Below, in pieces: positions 12,001 through 25,105 of a stretch of 64,000 nucleotides of DNA. Below the pieces are notes generated by a model that was not told the origin of the DNA, did no database searches, and saw nothing but the letters and a program-made list of their open reading frames with translations. A program made the position numbers and the translations under genes. Position 1 is the first letter of the stretch. The number at the start of each line of letters is the position of its first letter. This stretch comes from Panax quinquefolius (Eukaryota; Streptophyta; Magnoliopsida; Apiales; Araliaceae), in assembly GCA_020205615.1 (NCBI GenBank), contig CM035160.1:3822437-3886436 (forward strand), given 5' to 3'.

Positions 12001-13606
12001 ATTAGATATGGCGATGATCGATTTTAATGGTTTAGTTGCTTGAATTGCATACAATGGGTTGGTTAGGAATATGAAAACTAACAACCTTACGAAAACAATC
12101 AATTTTGGCATGATGAGTAGTTAACCAATCAATCCCTAAAATCACATCAAAAGCAAGTATCTTTAAAGAGATAAGGTCAACGGTAAGGTAATGGTGCCAA
12201 CTTAAATCAAACAAGATTTATAAGCGATTGGATGTGATGAAAGTTTCTCTAGCGGAGTTTCCACGAGATAGGTCAAAGTCTAATTTCTCGAGTCGAGTTT
12301 AAGCGTTGAGCACATGCGGAGAGATAAATGAATGGGTAAGACCCGGTATCAAGTAAGGTATAAACTTGCAAGAATTTATAAATAGCTTACCGTGATCACC
12401 TCGTTTGGGTTCTCGCATTATGACCGATCCACAACAAACGCTCTTCCGGAATCGTTGACTTTGACTTTTACGGGACGATCTTTTGAGTCACCGTCCCCAT
12501 TGAACTAGGTTTACATTCTTGTCTGATCTCGGCGATATGTCCTTCCTTTCCACAATTATAGCATACCTTAAAGCTGTTGTGGGCGGTTTGGTGATATGTC
12601 CCTCTTTTCGCATTTGTAGCATATAATGGGGGTGGTCGTTCTCCTCCCTTAGAACCCGATTCTTTAAGCAGATTGTCATCTTCACATGGTCGTTGTTAAA
12701 TCTCCTCTTTTAAAATCTCCTCCTAACTCGCTTCTTCTATTTTTCGTGGCCATGATTACCACCGGAGTGGTTACCATTTCTGTCCAAATCTGTTCTTTTC
12801 TCCGAGTTATCATTATTACATTGATTGCTATCTACGATACGATCTGGTTGTGGTCCTCAGTTGACCGTATTTTCGTTATCTCGCTCTAATAATTGAGCCA
12901 CATTTACAATATCACGAATAAATAGAAAATTTATGAGAAATGAGATCTTCGACGTATCTGGGGTTTCAAACCTCTAAGAAACATCCGCGTCATCGTTCCT
13001 CATTCTCCACCAAATGAGGTCTGAACACGGATAACTCTGCAAACTTTGCCTCGTCTTTGAGACACCGTCGTGTTGTTTTGTTCCAATCGATGAACTCCAC
13101 TTCCTTCGTATAATGAACACTTTCGAGGAAAGTATTTGTCATTAAATAGCTGAAACGTCTCCCAAGACATCTTTGAGTGCGGTGGATGGGTGCGCTTCAT
13201 GAGACTCCCACCGATGATACGCGCCGCCACGGAACATAAAGGTGGCGAATGGAACCTTTCATTCCTCCGTGCATCCCAAGACATCGAATATCTTGGTAAT
13301 TTGTTTTGACCCGTGTTTCCGCCATGATCGGATCGGCTTTCCCTTAAATTCGGTGGTCCCAACTCTTTGAAGCGCTTGTTTGTGACAACCCGTGAATTGC
13401 TATCATTTCCTCTCGTATTTTGAACACGAGTTTCCCAAATCGATTTTGCATGAGCTGAAAAACTTCTAAACATCCCTCGTTCATCATACGCTTTCAATGG
13501 TGTTGTTCGGGAGGAACATTGCCCGACTGTTCACACGTTCTCCTCGTTAGTGAGTACATGCATCTCCACGGTCTCATTTCCATTGTTAATATTCTCGATT
13601 CGACAT
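9070..13606 (-). pseudogene. Chromovirus gag-pol, broken by many frameshifts (copy 1)
   Basis: Read on the minus strand, gag starts near 13606. It continues through a retrotransposon gag region (SWETFQLFNDKYFP near 13130-13170), zinc-knuckle pieces (12500-12640) and protease (LLDTGS near 12345, catalytic DTG intact). RT and RNase H fall in about 10600-11900, and integrase follows. The tail contains VYRLTLPPSMSRVHNVFHIS-type sequence near 9340-9400 and a chromodomain-like end, and stops at 9070-9072. The frame breaks every few hundred bases, often at CAG, CTG or CCG sites, so some breaks may be sequence errors. The same gene lies on the plus strand at 25106-29688. Confidence 0.8.
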
Positions 13607-13777
13607 TCTCAAATCTTGTCATAAAACAAGGGTTAATTAAGGAAATCAATATATCACATAATATCCCTATATCTTGACCAACTAACAAATAAGCTTAGGT
13701 AGGACACTTTAGCGAAGGATTTACTCGTCTCTCCCTCCTAGTTCTATTCCCGATCTCGCTTGGAGATCATATCCTAA

Positions 13778-13788
13778 GCTCGATACCA
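13778..13788 (-). other. Primer-binding site (initiator tRNA-Met type), copy 1
   Basis: On the minus strand the bases read TGGTATCGAGC, four bases inside the 5' LTR. The usual plant site is TGGTATCAGAGC. The change falls exactly on a CAG trinucleotide, as at many other sites in these elements, and the plus-strand copy has the same spelling. Confidence 0.75.
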
Positions 13789-13792
13789 ACTA

Positions 13793-16578
13793 TGGCGCCC
13801 CCAAAATAGGTATACATCACCCATTACGAGTTGTCAATACATGATACGAAACAACTACAACTTTATTATTACAACAAGAAAGCTGTGAGTTTGAATACAA
13901 ATATTATCTTTCAGACAATATCTATACTCAAATAAATCCTCATCACATTTATTGATACATTATTTTACAAAATGGTGAGGACTACTAAACAATCCTTTCT
14001 AAAATCTTCATTCCATACCCCAACTCGTACTCGCATTATATTCTCGCCTCACGAGAAAAATGGAACAAAAAGGAAAAGGGTGAGCTCAACTAGCTCAAGT
14101 AAAAGAATATTATGACTAAGATAATATACAACAAATTATCGTTAGTCTTCAACGAGGAAAAATATAATAGAATACTGATAGACAACAAATTTTAAATCAA
14201 TATTCGCAATGAAATAATAATTCATTAGAAGAGTTAAGTAGAGAATGCAAACTACTATCTTACATGTATGAATTTAAAAGTTCATCGTCTATCTTTTATC
14301 CCGTAACATCAATCGATATACATCCGGAATCAAATATTCATCTTTGCACTACTGGGCCAAAGATATTCATCGATTGGTCATGTTCATTTAAAACACTGTT
14401 CATCTTTCAGACTACGGCCAAAGATATTCTTCGAAAATCATTCATCTTTGCACTACGGGCCAAAGATATTCTTAAGAAATCATTCATCTTTGCACTACTG
14501 GGGCCAAAGATATTCCATAATATCATAATTTAAAGGCGAGGATGATGAAAATATTTTTTTAAAGAAAGCGAATCCGGTGAAACAAAATGACAAGGATTAA
14601 GGATTAAGGATTAGAGTACTTGGTTTTATCCACGTCCAAAATACCTCAAAAATAATCATAGTGGTGTAAAATTCAAGAATGATCAAAACATGGATACAAT
14701 CGAGTTAGTATCCGAATAGATGTTTTAGACGAAAAGAAGAAATTTTATTTTTAGGTGAATAGTACCATATACGTGAATAAAGTCCGTATCACGTGAATAG
14801 TAACTCAGACACCAAAAGATAGAAATTCCACAAAAACATCTTCACGCTTCATGAATAGTACTCGTGAATAGTAACTCGTGAATAGTAACTCATGAATAAG
14901 AACTTCGTGAATAGTAACTCATGAATAGTAACCCAGACATGAAAAAGTTTCAAATTTGATAAAACTTCAGATCAACATTTGATTATAATGATATTGAAGA
15001 AATAATATCATTACTGAAAAAAAATAATATCCCTTACCTCGAAAGATCAAGACTTTAGCTAGAATCTAGGGTATAGTCTTTGAAGGAACTTGCACCGTCT
15101 AGCAATACTCAAAGTATACTCAAAATACTCACAAGAATACGCTCGATAATATAGAGAGAGAAAACTTGGTTTACGGTGTGATTTTCAATTCTAACCCAAG
15201 CACCTATTTATAGGAAATCGCTTAGAACACCCAAAGCAGAAAATTTAATAAATTATATATATATATATATATCAAATTCATACCAACCTTAGAATTCAGA
15301 TCCTAGCATTTCCACATGCCACCTTCTAGAAAAGTAAGAAAAAAACGTTTTCATAAAATAAATAATTAAAACTTTCAAAAAATCAATTATTTTGAACTTT
15401 GAACTTCAATAATTCATAATAAATAGCCCTTTCATCAGAAAATTCGAATCTCATGAGTTTTTATAGGAAATTCAATTCTCTACAACTTTGCAGAAGAAAG
15501 TTTTCCAAATTTCAAATGGAAATTGACCGAAATCCACAAGCAGTCGATTTTTAAATTTATAATCAAATTTCAGTCAATAAATGGGGTCCACCGACATGTT
15601 TAACATGTTTTAAACATTTATTGCAACAAAAATACTCTTCCTCCTCGTATACTCATATATCCCACATTCGTTGTAAAAATATCACCGTTAATATATTATT
15701 AAAATAATATATTTAAATGAATTATTTTATCAGAAAAAGATAAAATTTCAATTTTCAACAATTGTCACTATAAAAATTTTCTCCATCTATATCCACATAA
15801 AATCAATATTTTTCTCATCATATGAATCAATAATTAATTATTCATAAATAATATTACAGAATCACAATATATTATTGACACGAGGCGGTTCGAGGAAGAG
15901 GGGCTTTCAATAAGAATTTCTTCTTCTTGGTAGCGCAATTAGGTGACCAAACCTCTCCTTAGATGCAGAACTTTCTAGACATTGCCAATAATGTTATCTA
16001 ATAATATTATTGGATAATATGAATTATTGCTTCGATAATGAAAATCTTGTGTAATGACAATTATTATTGAAACAAAGAATATAAAATATCAACACGGCAA
16101 TTATTAACTCATATAAAATATTGAGCGGTAATTATCGTAACCATTATTGAGTAGTGCCTTCTTACGTAAGAATCAATAATTGGTGCAATACTGGTGCAGT
16201 AAATCGCTTTCAACAACGCAGCGTATTAGTGTGTTTTAACCCACGGGTATTCCAACAAGATTAATCTAATAACAACTACGTAGTTATTTAAAAACAACTT
16301 ATATTTGTCGTTTTCTTCATCCAATCGCTTTCCATTATGGGGGGCCCACACATGGTCGCTGAGTAAATGCACGAATATTCCCCGACGATAGCATTTAATA
16401 TTCCACGACCAAACGAATATTCCCTAAGCGATAATGAATATTTTATAACCACTTGCTTATTTTGAAATATTTGCGTATTTAACCCTTAACTATCCACATT
16501 AATCAAATCAACCCTTACTATTTCAAAATAATAAATAAAGGAAATTCCTTTTTATTTAAAAAATTTTGGGGTCTTACA
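13793..16578 (-). repeat. 5' LTR of chromovirus copy 1
   Basis: It is a near twin of 6220-9058. A TATA-like promoter motif is at 15203-15214 on the minus strand, the hairpin array is at about 14335-14516 and the minisatellite at about 14849-14934. The right edge GGGGTCTTACA is followed by the target duplication TTCGG. Confidence 0.85.
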
Positions 16579-19500
16579 TTCGGCTTACAACGTCATATTG
16601 GGAAGGCATACACTGACAGCTCTCCAAGCGGTGACTTCCATCCCTCACTTCAAAATCAAGTTCCCCACGGCACATGGAGTCGGAGAAGTGGCAGGGGACT
16701 TAGATCTAGATCGACGATGTTATAGAAATGCGGTTATTTCTTCCGGAGTGGGGGTCAGCAAACAGAAACAAACCATGGCAGTTGAGATCGAGCCCTTCAC
16801 TGAAAGCAGCTCGGAGCCATTGGTAATTCCTCCAGGAGAAACGGAAGAGATCGAGCTAGTCCTTGGAAAGCCAGAGAAGACAGTAAAGATTGGTTCAGTC
16901 CGCAGAACCTCTTGGACAAACCTCATGGAGCTCCTTGGCTGCTTATCACGGACATTTTGCATGGGAACCACGGGATACGCCCGAGTCACCAAAAATAGCC
17001 GAGTACGATCAGATGTAGATCCTTGAAGAAGCCGATTTCAAGCAGAAAAGGCGGATTTTTGCACCAGAGCGACAGAAGATCATTGATATGGAGATTGCAA
17101 AGCTGTTAGCTGCTGACTTCATCTATGAAATTGATTATCCAGAGTGGATGGCGAATGTGGTGTTGGTGCAGAAGTAGAATGGAAAATGGCGAGTTTGCAT
17201 CGACTACACCGATCTGAATAAAGCTTATCCGAAAGACTTTTATCCTTTGCCCCATATTGACCAAATTTCATCGATGCCACTTCGGGTATGCATTACTAAG
17301 ATTTATGGATGCTTTTTGAGTTATCACCAAATATCCATGCAAGAAGGATGTCCCAAGGCAAGATTCATTATACGCCATTCGTGCACGCCTTTATAAGAAG
17401 ATGACCTTTGGCCTTATAAATGCTGGAGCCACTTACCAGAGAATGATGAACTTCGTCTTCAACAGGCAACTAGGGAGAAACATGAAGGTCTATGTAGATG
17501 ACATGATCGTGAAGAGCATGCAGGTTCAGAAACATTTGGACGATCTATTGGAGTGCTTCCAGACTGTCCGTCATCATCAGCTGAGGCTCAATCCGGCCAA
17601 ATGCACCTTCGGGCTCGGTGCAGGGAAGTTTCTGGGATATCTGGTCAGTCAGAGGGGCATTGAAGCCAATTCGGAGAAGATCCAGGCCATTCTTGATATG
17701 AAGACTCTTCAGTCATTCAAAGACGTCCAACGTCTGACTGGCAGGATTGCAACTCTGAGGAGGTTTATGTCGAAGTCTGCGGAGAGGTGCCTTCCTTTCT
17801 TTGATACACTAAAAGGACCGAAGAATGCAAAGACATTCCAGTGGACTGCCAAATGCGAAGACGCCTTTCAGGGCATAAAGACATATCTATCTTCGGCTCC
17901 TTTATTGATGAAGCCTGCCCCAGCAGAGACCTTATATTTATACCTTGTAGCAAGTTCGTTGGCAGTTGGAGCAGTACTGGTTCGGGAGGTCAGTGGGAAG
18001 CAGCATCCGGTCTATTATGTCAGTCACGTCCTACGAGATGCTGAAACCAGGTACCCGAACATTGAAAAATTTGCTTTTGCTTTAATAAATGCTAGTAGAA
18101 AGCTTCGGCAATATTTTTAAGGTCGGCTCCTGGTCGTTTACACGGATCAGCCATTGAAGAAGGTGATGAGCAAGCCAGAGGTTTCGGGGAGACTAGCAGC
18201 TTGGACTATGGAGTTGTCCCAATTTTTCATTGAGTATCATCCCCGAACCGCTATCAAAGGTCAGGCCTTGGCCGATTTTATGGTGGAGTGCACGTTTCAT
18301 CGGGCGAGATCTTTGAATCGCCGAAGTTGAGACGTCCGATCGAGCTGTTATGGATCTTCAGTAGGGACAGAATGCATGGACGCTATACGCAGATGGATCC
18401 TCTCATGATTTGATTAGTGGAAATGGTATTATCTTGACGAGTCCGGGAGGGATTCAAAGTGCAAGCGAGCCATCGATTCGGGTTTAAAGCGACGAACAAC
18501 GGCCGAAAGTATGAAGCGTGGTGGCGAGATGTTCGATTGGCAAAGAGTACAGAGGTCCAAAAGTCGATCATTTACTGATGACTCTCGGTTGGTTGTCATT
18601 AAACAACTGCCGGGAGATTATGAAGCTCGTGGGACCAGGATGATCAAGTATCTGGCAGAATTAAAAGACCGACTTCAGTACTTTGTTTCTTATGAGTTTC
18701 TGGTCATAGAGCGTAACGATAACTCCATTGTCGATGCCTGTCAAGCTTCGGCACCACGATGCTGAGATGTTTTCAATGGATCATTTATTTGGAAGTTTTG
18801 CAAGAATGAAGAGTGTTCGGCGATGAAGCGGTGATGTGTATTAAGCGATCTAATTATTTGGATGACTCCTACATCGAATATTTGGCGGATGGCGTCCTTC
18901 CCGGATCGAGATCTTTGGCAAAGAAGATCAAGTACAAGAGTGCCAACTTCGTTCTTATTGATGGGGATCTTTATCGAAGGGCATTTTCGTCACCATTATT
19001 GAAGTGTCCGGGTTCCGCATTCGAAAGTCGAGTATTATGCCGCCGGAAGTTCATGAAGGCATTTGCGGTGATCATATGGTCGCTAAGTCATTAAGATACA
19101 AAGTTCTTCTAAGGGTACTCATCGCCAACGATCTTGAGGGAAGCTACCGAGTATGTAAATAAGTGTGAGAAGTGTCACCATCGGTCCGATCCCACATCAA
19201 CCACCAGAAGAGCTATACTCGATTCTATCTCCTATTCCCTTTGCTGTCTGGGGGGTTGATACATCGGGTCCATTCACGAAAGCTAAGGGGACAGTCACCG
19301 TAATAGTTGCTATTGATTACATGACCAAGTGGGTAGAGGCGAAGCCGCTTCGGTTGATAACAGAGCAGGAATGTTTGAAGTTCATGAAAGAGTCCGTAAT
19401 ATTTCGCTTCGAAATTCCCAAAGTGGTGATATCAGACAATAGACGCCAGTTCGTGGGATTAAAATTTGAAGGATTTTTGACGGAGTTGGGGGTTCAGCAC

Positions 19501-20087
19501 AAGAAGACTTCGGTGGCTCATCCACAGTCGAATGGGCAAGTCGAGGTGACCAACAGACGTCATTGAGCAGGATCAAGCATGAGATTGGATGAAGCTAAAG
19601 GAAGATGGCCAGAAAAGCGCTTTCAGTCTTTGTGGGCTTACCGGACTACATCGAGGACCACCACAGGGGATTCACCCTTTCGATTGGCCTATGGTACTGA
19701 TGCCTTAGTCCCAGTCGAAATCGGATCTCCAAGTCTTCGGGTCAGTCAATTCAAAGAGATCTACAATGACAAAGGACTGAAGGCCAACTTAGATCTGCTA
19801 GAAGAAGTCAGAGAGGTAGCTTTACTCAAATTTTCTACTTATCAATGAAGAGTAGCCAGGCATTACAACAAAGGGGTCAAACTTCACAGATTCAAAGTAG
19901 GAGACTTCGTTCTCAGAGAAGCCGAAGCATCTACGCCTCAAAACACAGGAAAGTTAATGCCGAACTGGGAAGGGCCGTATGAGGTGATCGAAGTACCAAA
20001 GCCAGGGACTTATCGTTTAAAAGCATTAGATGGATCTGAGATCAAGAACACTTGGCATACATGCAGGCTTCGAAAATATTTCCAGTA
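16579..20087 (+). pseudogene. Tat-like pol: protease end, RT, RNase H, integrase
   Basis: The protease end is SAYNVILGRHTLTALQAV (16582-16640). RT follows with FAPERQKIIDMEIAKLLAAD near 17058-17117 and an in-frame TAG at 17176. Its active site VYVDDMIVKS lies at 17489-17518, in the longest open run (17401-18120). RNase H sequence with WTAKCEDAF and LYTDGS-like pieces runs from about 17840 to 18760. Integrase has GVDTSGP (19254), VISDN (19428) and HPQSNGQVEVTNR (19520), the three parts of a DDE core, and a C-terminal part ending HTCRLRKYFQ before the stop at 20087. Stops at 18120, 19564 and 19846 and several shifts disable it. Confidence 0.85.
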
Positions 20088-20244
20088 GATATCGAGTCAG
20101 TTTACCAAGAAGTCTGTACATGATTGTTCACCATCTATAAAAGTTCACTTTTTCACAATTGATCCTCTTCTTATTTGTCCTAAGTTCACAATGGTGTAAG
20201 GAGGTATGGAGTCGGACTCATCGCCATTCGATGGTAGCCCATTT

Positions 20245-20699
20245 ATTTGTTGCCTTGGCGTGGTAGACAAATCCTATGTTCCTTTATATTGCTTTTACCG
20301 AGGGTGGTAAAAGCAATAGTTCACCGAAGTAAGGAGGACGGGGTGGACTTGCTGACCATTCGATGGTAGCCTTTTCGGCAGGAGTGTTCCTATGAATTTG
20401 TTATACCCTGCGTGGTAGAAAAATTACGTGATCCTCTTAATTTTGATTTACCGCGAGTGGTAAACAAAATGCACTGGAGTAAGGAAGTATGGTCGGACTT
20501 GCTGGCCATTCGACTCCAGAAACTTTTATTCGGGAATGTTAGATGAATTTGTGACCCAAAGGTGGTAGACAAATTCCGTGATCCTTATATCTTGGTCCTT
20601 ATATCTTGATCCTTATATCTTGGTCCTTATATAATTGTTTCACCCCGAGTGGTAAACAAATGTCCTTATATACTTGTTCTACCCCGAGTGGTAAGCAAG
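20245..20699 (+). repeat. Seven-hairpin array downstream of Tat-like pol
   Basis: Seven inverted repeats share the core ACC-N(4-7)-GTGGTA. They lie at 20245-20272, 20288-20317, 20395-20425, 20440-20470, 20546-20575, 20634-20661 and 20673-20699. The second is perfect: ATTGCTTTTACC and GGTAAAAGCAAT around a six-base loop. Stem sequences differ between copies and the two arms change together (TTGCTTTTACC, TTTACC with GGTAAAC, CTTG with CAAG). The first units sit in degenerate tandem repeats that share GTAAGGAGG and GACTTGCTG.CCATTCGA words. Pairing was assessed by eye. Confidence 0.65.
20581..20637 (+). repeat. Short 14-bp tandem repeat
   Basis: TCCTTATATCTTGG or a one-base variant is repeated about four times in a row between the fifth and sixth hairpins of the array. 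It looks like local slippage. Confidence 0.7.
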
Positions 20700-20709
20700 A
20701 TCTTGATGG

Positions 20710-21184
20710 TGCAAAGAGGATCAGTCGAATTCATTTGACACATGACCGATCTCACACTTCGGAAACGATAAGTATACATTACTTTATTTTATTCAAGTGT
20801 TGAGATTCAGTTCATTCAATTCAGTTCATTCAATTCTATCCATTAAATTCAGTTCACTTCATTTTATTCTTAACTGTCATATGCCTTAACTAGTTCACAA
20901 TCTAAGCTCGGTTCATTCAAGACTATCAGTGTAATTGAATTATCGACAAAAACGAAAAGCATCATGCAGAAGTAATGACATAGAAAGCTGAAATTTGAAC
21001 CATTCGATCTATTCATTCATATTGACAAACACATTGTGCAAAAACATAAATTCTAACATAATTCCAGAACAGTAGAAGTCCTGATAAAAGTTTTTAAAAT
21101 AAAATCCTTAAACAATTTCCAAAATAAACAGAAATTTTCACAAATATTCTTAAATAAAACTCAGGAAAAACAAGAGCATTCACT
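20710..21184. other. Outer-element spacer with no gene seen
   Basis: This is A/T-rich sequence between the hairpin array and the end of the antisense gene. Short words (GTTCATTCAATTCA) repeat at 20808-20865. It would include the 3' untranslated end of the antisense transcript. I see no coding signal. Confidence 0.6.
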
Positions 21185-22140
21185 TCAGGCATCATCTTCG
21201 CCATCTGAAGAGTCGAGCAAGGATGGATTCACGTTAGCTGTAATCAACTTCTCCTTACCACGACTCCGGCAGAGCTCATAGCTTTCAGAATATATCTTCA
21301 TAATCTCTCCGTTGATCTCATCCGAGTTCCGATACTCTTCATAGATCTGTTTGCGAAGGTCATCGGTTAGAAGAGGCCCAAGGTCCCGAAGAGCCTTGAG
21401 TTCTCGGATTTCTTCTTCCAGCTTCTGACGCTTATTCAGATGACGAGTTTCTGCTAGCTCTAGCTTCTGGATCGTTTTAGTCAAGATCTTAGCATCAGCC
21501 TTCAGCTCTTTGATCTTCTCCATCCTTATTTCGCTCCTCTGAACTAAGTCAACATTCATCTTGACGATCTCCTCATATTGTGCGTTAGTTGACTTCAGTT
21601 CTTCATTGGATGTCTTCGCATCTCCTTTGGCTTCAGCCAACTCTTTTCGAAGACCCTCATTCGTGTGAAGAACGCCTCACGTTGAGTCCTTTCCCGAGCC
21701 GAAAGCGGACTTCAGGATGGCATTCTCCTTCCTCATCGCTTCTTCTTCTTGGATTCACCGATAGACCTTGGACGCAGACGTCCGAGAACAAAGATTCGCC
21801 ACGCATGTCCAAAGATTATTCGATCAGTTTCAGATGTATAAGTATTAAGATAAATACGGAAATAAAGGAGAGAATCATTTACCTTCGCCAGGTATCTCAT
21901 GCCGTCGCTAAGCAAATCCCCGTTCGAACTGTTCCCGAATCGATGGACATCGGTTTCACGGACGAAGGCGTCAAACAGTTTAAAAGGAAAGTTAGCATTA
22001 AATCGAGGCCACATGGTTGGAGAGGCCATAGCGTCATGCTGAAATTCAGAGGTTGACTGTCTTGGAGGAGAAGGCATGGATTAATTGTGAATTGGCGAGG
22101 GATCCACATGTATATTTTCCGGAGAGGGAGATCGAACAGG
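21185..22140 (-). pseudogene. Antisense extra gene of the Tat-like element, C-terminal part
   Basis: The minus-strand frame ending at 21185 codes about 150 residues of charged, heptad-rich sequence (ELKADAKILTKTIQKLELAE), expected to form a long coiled coil, then an acidic end SSDGEDDA. Upstream, 22077-21878 codes a short segment with MWPRFNANFPFKLFDAF. It ends at a good donor, GCGAAG|GTAAAT at about 21877, so an intron seems to separate it from the coiled coil. The gene continues on the other side of the inserted element, at 32485-34006. Antisense extra genes between pol and the 3' LTR are known in plant Tat-lineage elements; their function is unknown. A stop lies near 22080. Confidence 0.6.
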
Positions 22141-22145
22141 ATTAG

Positions 22146-24918
22146 TGTAAGACCCCAAAATTTTTTAAATAAAAAGGAAATTCCTTTATTTATTATTTTG
22201 AAATAGTAAGGGTTGATTTGATTAATGTGGATAGTTAAGGGTTAAATACGCAAATATTTCAAAATAAGCAAGTGGTTATAAAATATTCATTATCGCTAGG
22301 GAATATTCGTTTGGTCGTGGAATATTAAATCGCTGTGGGAATATTAAATTGACGGCCAAATGACCGTGTGTGGGCCCCATAACGGAAAAGCGATTGGATG
22401 AAGAAAACGACAAATACAAGTTGTTTTTAAATAACTGGCAGTAGTTGTTGTTGAATTATCATTGTTGAATACCCGGTGGTTAAAACACACTAATACGCGT
22501 TGTTGAAAGCAAATTGCACACCAGATTGCACCAATTATTGATTCTTACGTGAAGAAGGCACTACTCAATAATGGTTCATGTAATTATCGCTCAAAGATAT
22601 TTTATTGAGTTAATAATTGTCGTGTTGATATTTTATATCATTGTTGTTTCAATAATTGTCATTACACAAGATTTTTCATTATCGAAGCAATAATTCATAT
22701 TATCCGAATAATATTATTAGATAACATTATTGGCAATGTCTAGAAAGTTACATCTAAGGAGAGGTTTGGTCACCTAATCATTGCGCCAAGTAGAAGAAAT
22801 TCTTATTGGAAAGCCCCTTCCTTGGAACTACCGGTGTCAATATTGTGATTCGTAATATTATTTATGAATAATTAATTATTGATTCATATGATGAGAAAAA
22901 TATTGATTTTATGTGGATATAGATGGAGAAAATTTTATAGTGACAATTGTTGAAAATTGAAATTTTATCTTTTTCGATAAAATAATTCATTTAAATATAT
23001 TATTTTAATAATATATTAACTTGATGATATTTTTACAACGAATGTGGGATATATGAGTATACGAGGAGGAAGAGTACTTTTTTGTTGCAATAAATGTTTA
23101 AAACATGTTAAACATGTAATAAATTGGACACCATTTATCGATCGAAATTTGATTATAGCTTTGTAAAATCGACTGTTTATGGATTTTTGGTCAATTTCCA
23201 TTTGGAATTTGGAAAAACTTTCTTCCGCAAAGTTGTAGAGAATTGAATTTCCTATAAAAATTCGCGAGATTCGAATTTTCTGATGAAAGGGCTATTTATT
23301 ATGAATTATTGAAGTTCAAGCTCAAATAATTGATTTTTGAAAGTTTTAATTATTTATTTTATGAAAAACGTTTTTTTCTTACTTTTCTAGAAGGTGGCAT
23401 GTGGGAAATGCTAGGATCTGAATTCTAAGGTTGGCGATGAATTTGATATATATATATATATTAATTTATTAAATTTTCGCTTTGGTGTTACAAGCAATTT
23501 CCTATAAATAGGTGCTTGGGTTAGAATTGAAAATCACACCGTAAATCAAGTTTTCTCTCTATATTATCGAGTTTATTCTTGTGAGTATTTTGAGTATACT
23601 TTGAGTATTGCTAGACGGTGCAAGTTCCTTCAAAGACTATACTTATAGATTCTAAAGTAAATCTTGATCTTTTCGAGGTAAGTGGATATTATTTTTTTCA
23701 GAATGATATTATTTCTTCAATATCATTATACTTGAAATGTTGATCCAAGTTTTTATCAAATTTGGAACTTTTTCATATGGGGTTACTTATTCATGGGTTA
23801 CTATTCATGAGTTATTATTCACGAAGTTATTATTCATGAAAGTTCTTATTCACGAGTTATTATTCACTTTAGTACTATTCATGAAGTTCGAAGATGTTTT
23901 TGTGGAATTTCTATCTTTTGGTGTCTGAGTTACTATTCACGTATATGGTACTATTCATAGAAAAATAAAATTTCTTCTTTTCGTCTAAAACATCTATTCG
24001 GATACTAACTCGATTGTATCCATGTTTTGATCATTCTTGAATTTTACACCACTATGATTATTTTTGAGGTATTTTTGGACGTGGATAAAACCAAGTACTG
24101 AATCCTTAATCCTTAATCCTTGTCATTTTGTTTCAATGGATTCGCTTTCTTTAAAAAAATATTTTTCATCATCCTCGCCTTAAATGATGATATTATGGAA
24201 TATCTTTGGCCAGTAGTACAAAAAGATGAATGATTTCTTAAGAATATCTTTGGCTCGTAGTGTAAAGATGAATGATTTCAAGAATATCTTTGGCCCGTAG
24301 TGCAAAGATGAACAGTGTTTAAATGATACATGATTAATCGATGAATATCTTTCGGCCAGTAGAGTGCAAAGATGAATATTTGATTCAGATATATATTGAT
24401 TGATGTTACAGGATAAAAGATAGAGCGATGAACTTTTAAATTCATACATAGAAGATAGTAGTTTGCATTCTCTACTTAACTCTTCTAATGAATTATTATT
24501 TCACCATGTAATATTGATTTAAAATTTGTTGTCTATCAGATTCTATTATATTTTTCCTCGTTGAAGACTAACGATAATTTTTGTATATTATCTTAGTCAT
24601 AATATTCTTTATCGAAGCTAGTTGAGCTCACCCTTTTCCTTTTGTTCCATTTTTCTCGTGGAGGCGAGAATATAAGCGAGTATTTAGTCGGGGTATGGAA
24701 TGAAGGTTTTAGGAAGGATTGTTTAGTAGTCCTCACCATTTTGTAAAATAATGTATCAATAAATGTGATGAGGATTTATTTGAGTATAAATATTGTGCAG
24801 AAGATAATATTTGTATTCAAACTCACAGCTTTTCTTGTTGTAATAATAAAGTTGTAGTTATTTCGCACCATGTATTGACAACTCGAATAGGTGATGTATA
24901 CCTATTTTGGGGGCGCCA
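22146..24918 (+). repeat. 5' LTR of chromovirus copy 2
   Basis: It starts TGTAAGACCCC and ends GGGGGCGCCA. It carries a TATA motif (23510-23521), the 14-bp minisatellite (about 23780-23885) and the hairpin array (about 24190-24390), in the opposite orientation to copy 1. Confidence 0.88.
23510..23521 (+). promoter_or_regulatory. LTR promoter TATA box (copy 2, 5' LTR)
   Basis: CCTATAAATAGG lies about two thirds of the way along the LTR and is followed by a pyrimidine-rich tract near 23550-23570. The twin in the 3' LTR is at 31069-31079. It is the probable start region for the element transcript. Confidence 0.6.
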
Positions 24919-24922
24919 TGAT

Positions 24923-24933
24923 TGGTATCGAGC
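24923..24933 (+). other. Primer-binding site (initiator tRNA-Met type), copy 2
   Basis: TGGTATCGAGC lies just inside the 5' LTR. It differs from the common TGGTATCAGAGC only where the CAG would be. Confidence 0.75.
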
Positions 24934-25105
24934 TTAGGGATATGATCTCCGGGAGATCGGGGAATATAACTAGGAGGGAGAGACGAGTAAATCCTTCGCT
25001 AAGGTGTCCTACCTAAACTTATTTGTTAGTTGGTCAAGATATATAGGGATATTATGTGATATATTGATTTCTTAATTAACCCTTGTTTTATGGCAAGATT
25101 TGAGA

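Larger units (their letters stand above)
6220..16578 (-). mobile_element. Full-length chromovirus-like Ty3/gypsy element (copy 1), Tekay/Del-type
   Basis: Two LTRs of about 2.8 kb (6220-9058 and 13793-16578) bound a 4.7-kb interior coding gag-pol on the minus strand. Read in its own direction, each LTR starts TGTAAGACCCC and ends GGCGCCACA or GGCGCCA. A primer site close to initiator tRNA-Met (TGGTATC...) lies inside the 5' LTR, and AATGAGGAAGGT lies before the 3' LTR as polypurine tract. The flanks are TTTGG (6215-6219) and TTCGG (16579-16583), a 5-bp target duplication with one change. Long LTRs and a chromodomain-like integrase tail suggest Tekay/Del. It is the same family as the plus-strand element at 22146-32479. 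Confidence 0.88.
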
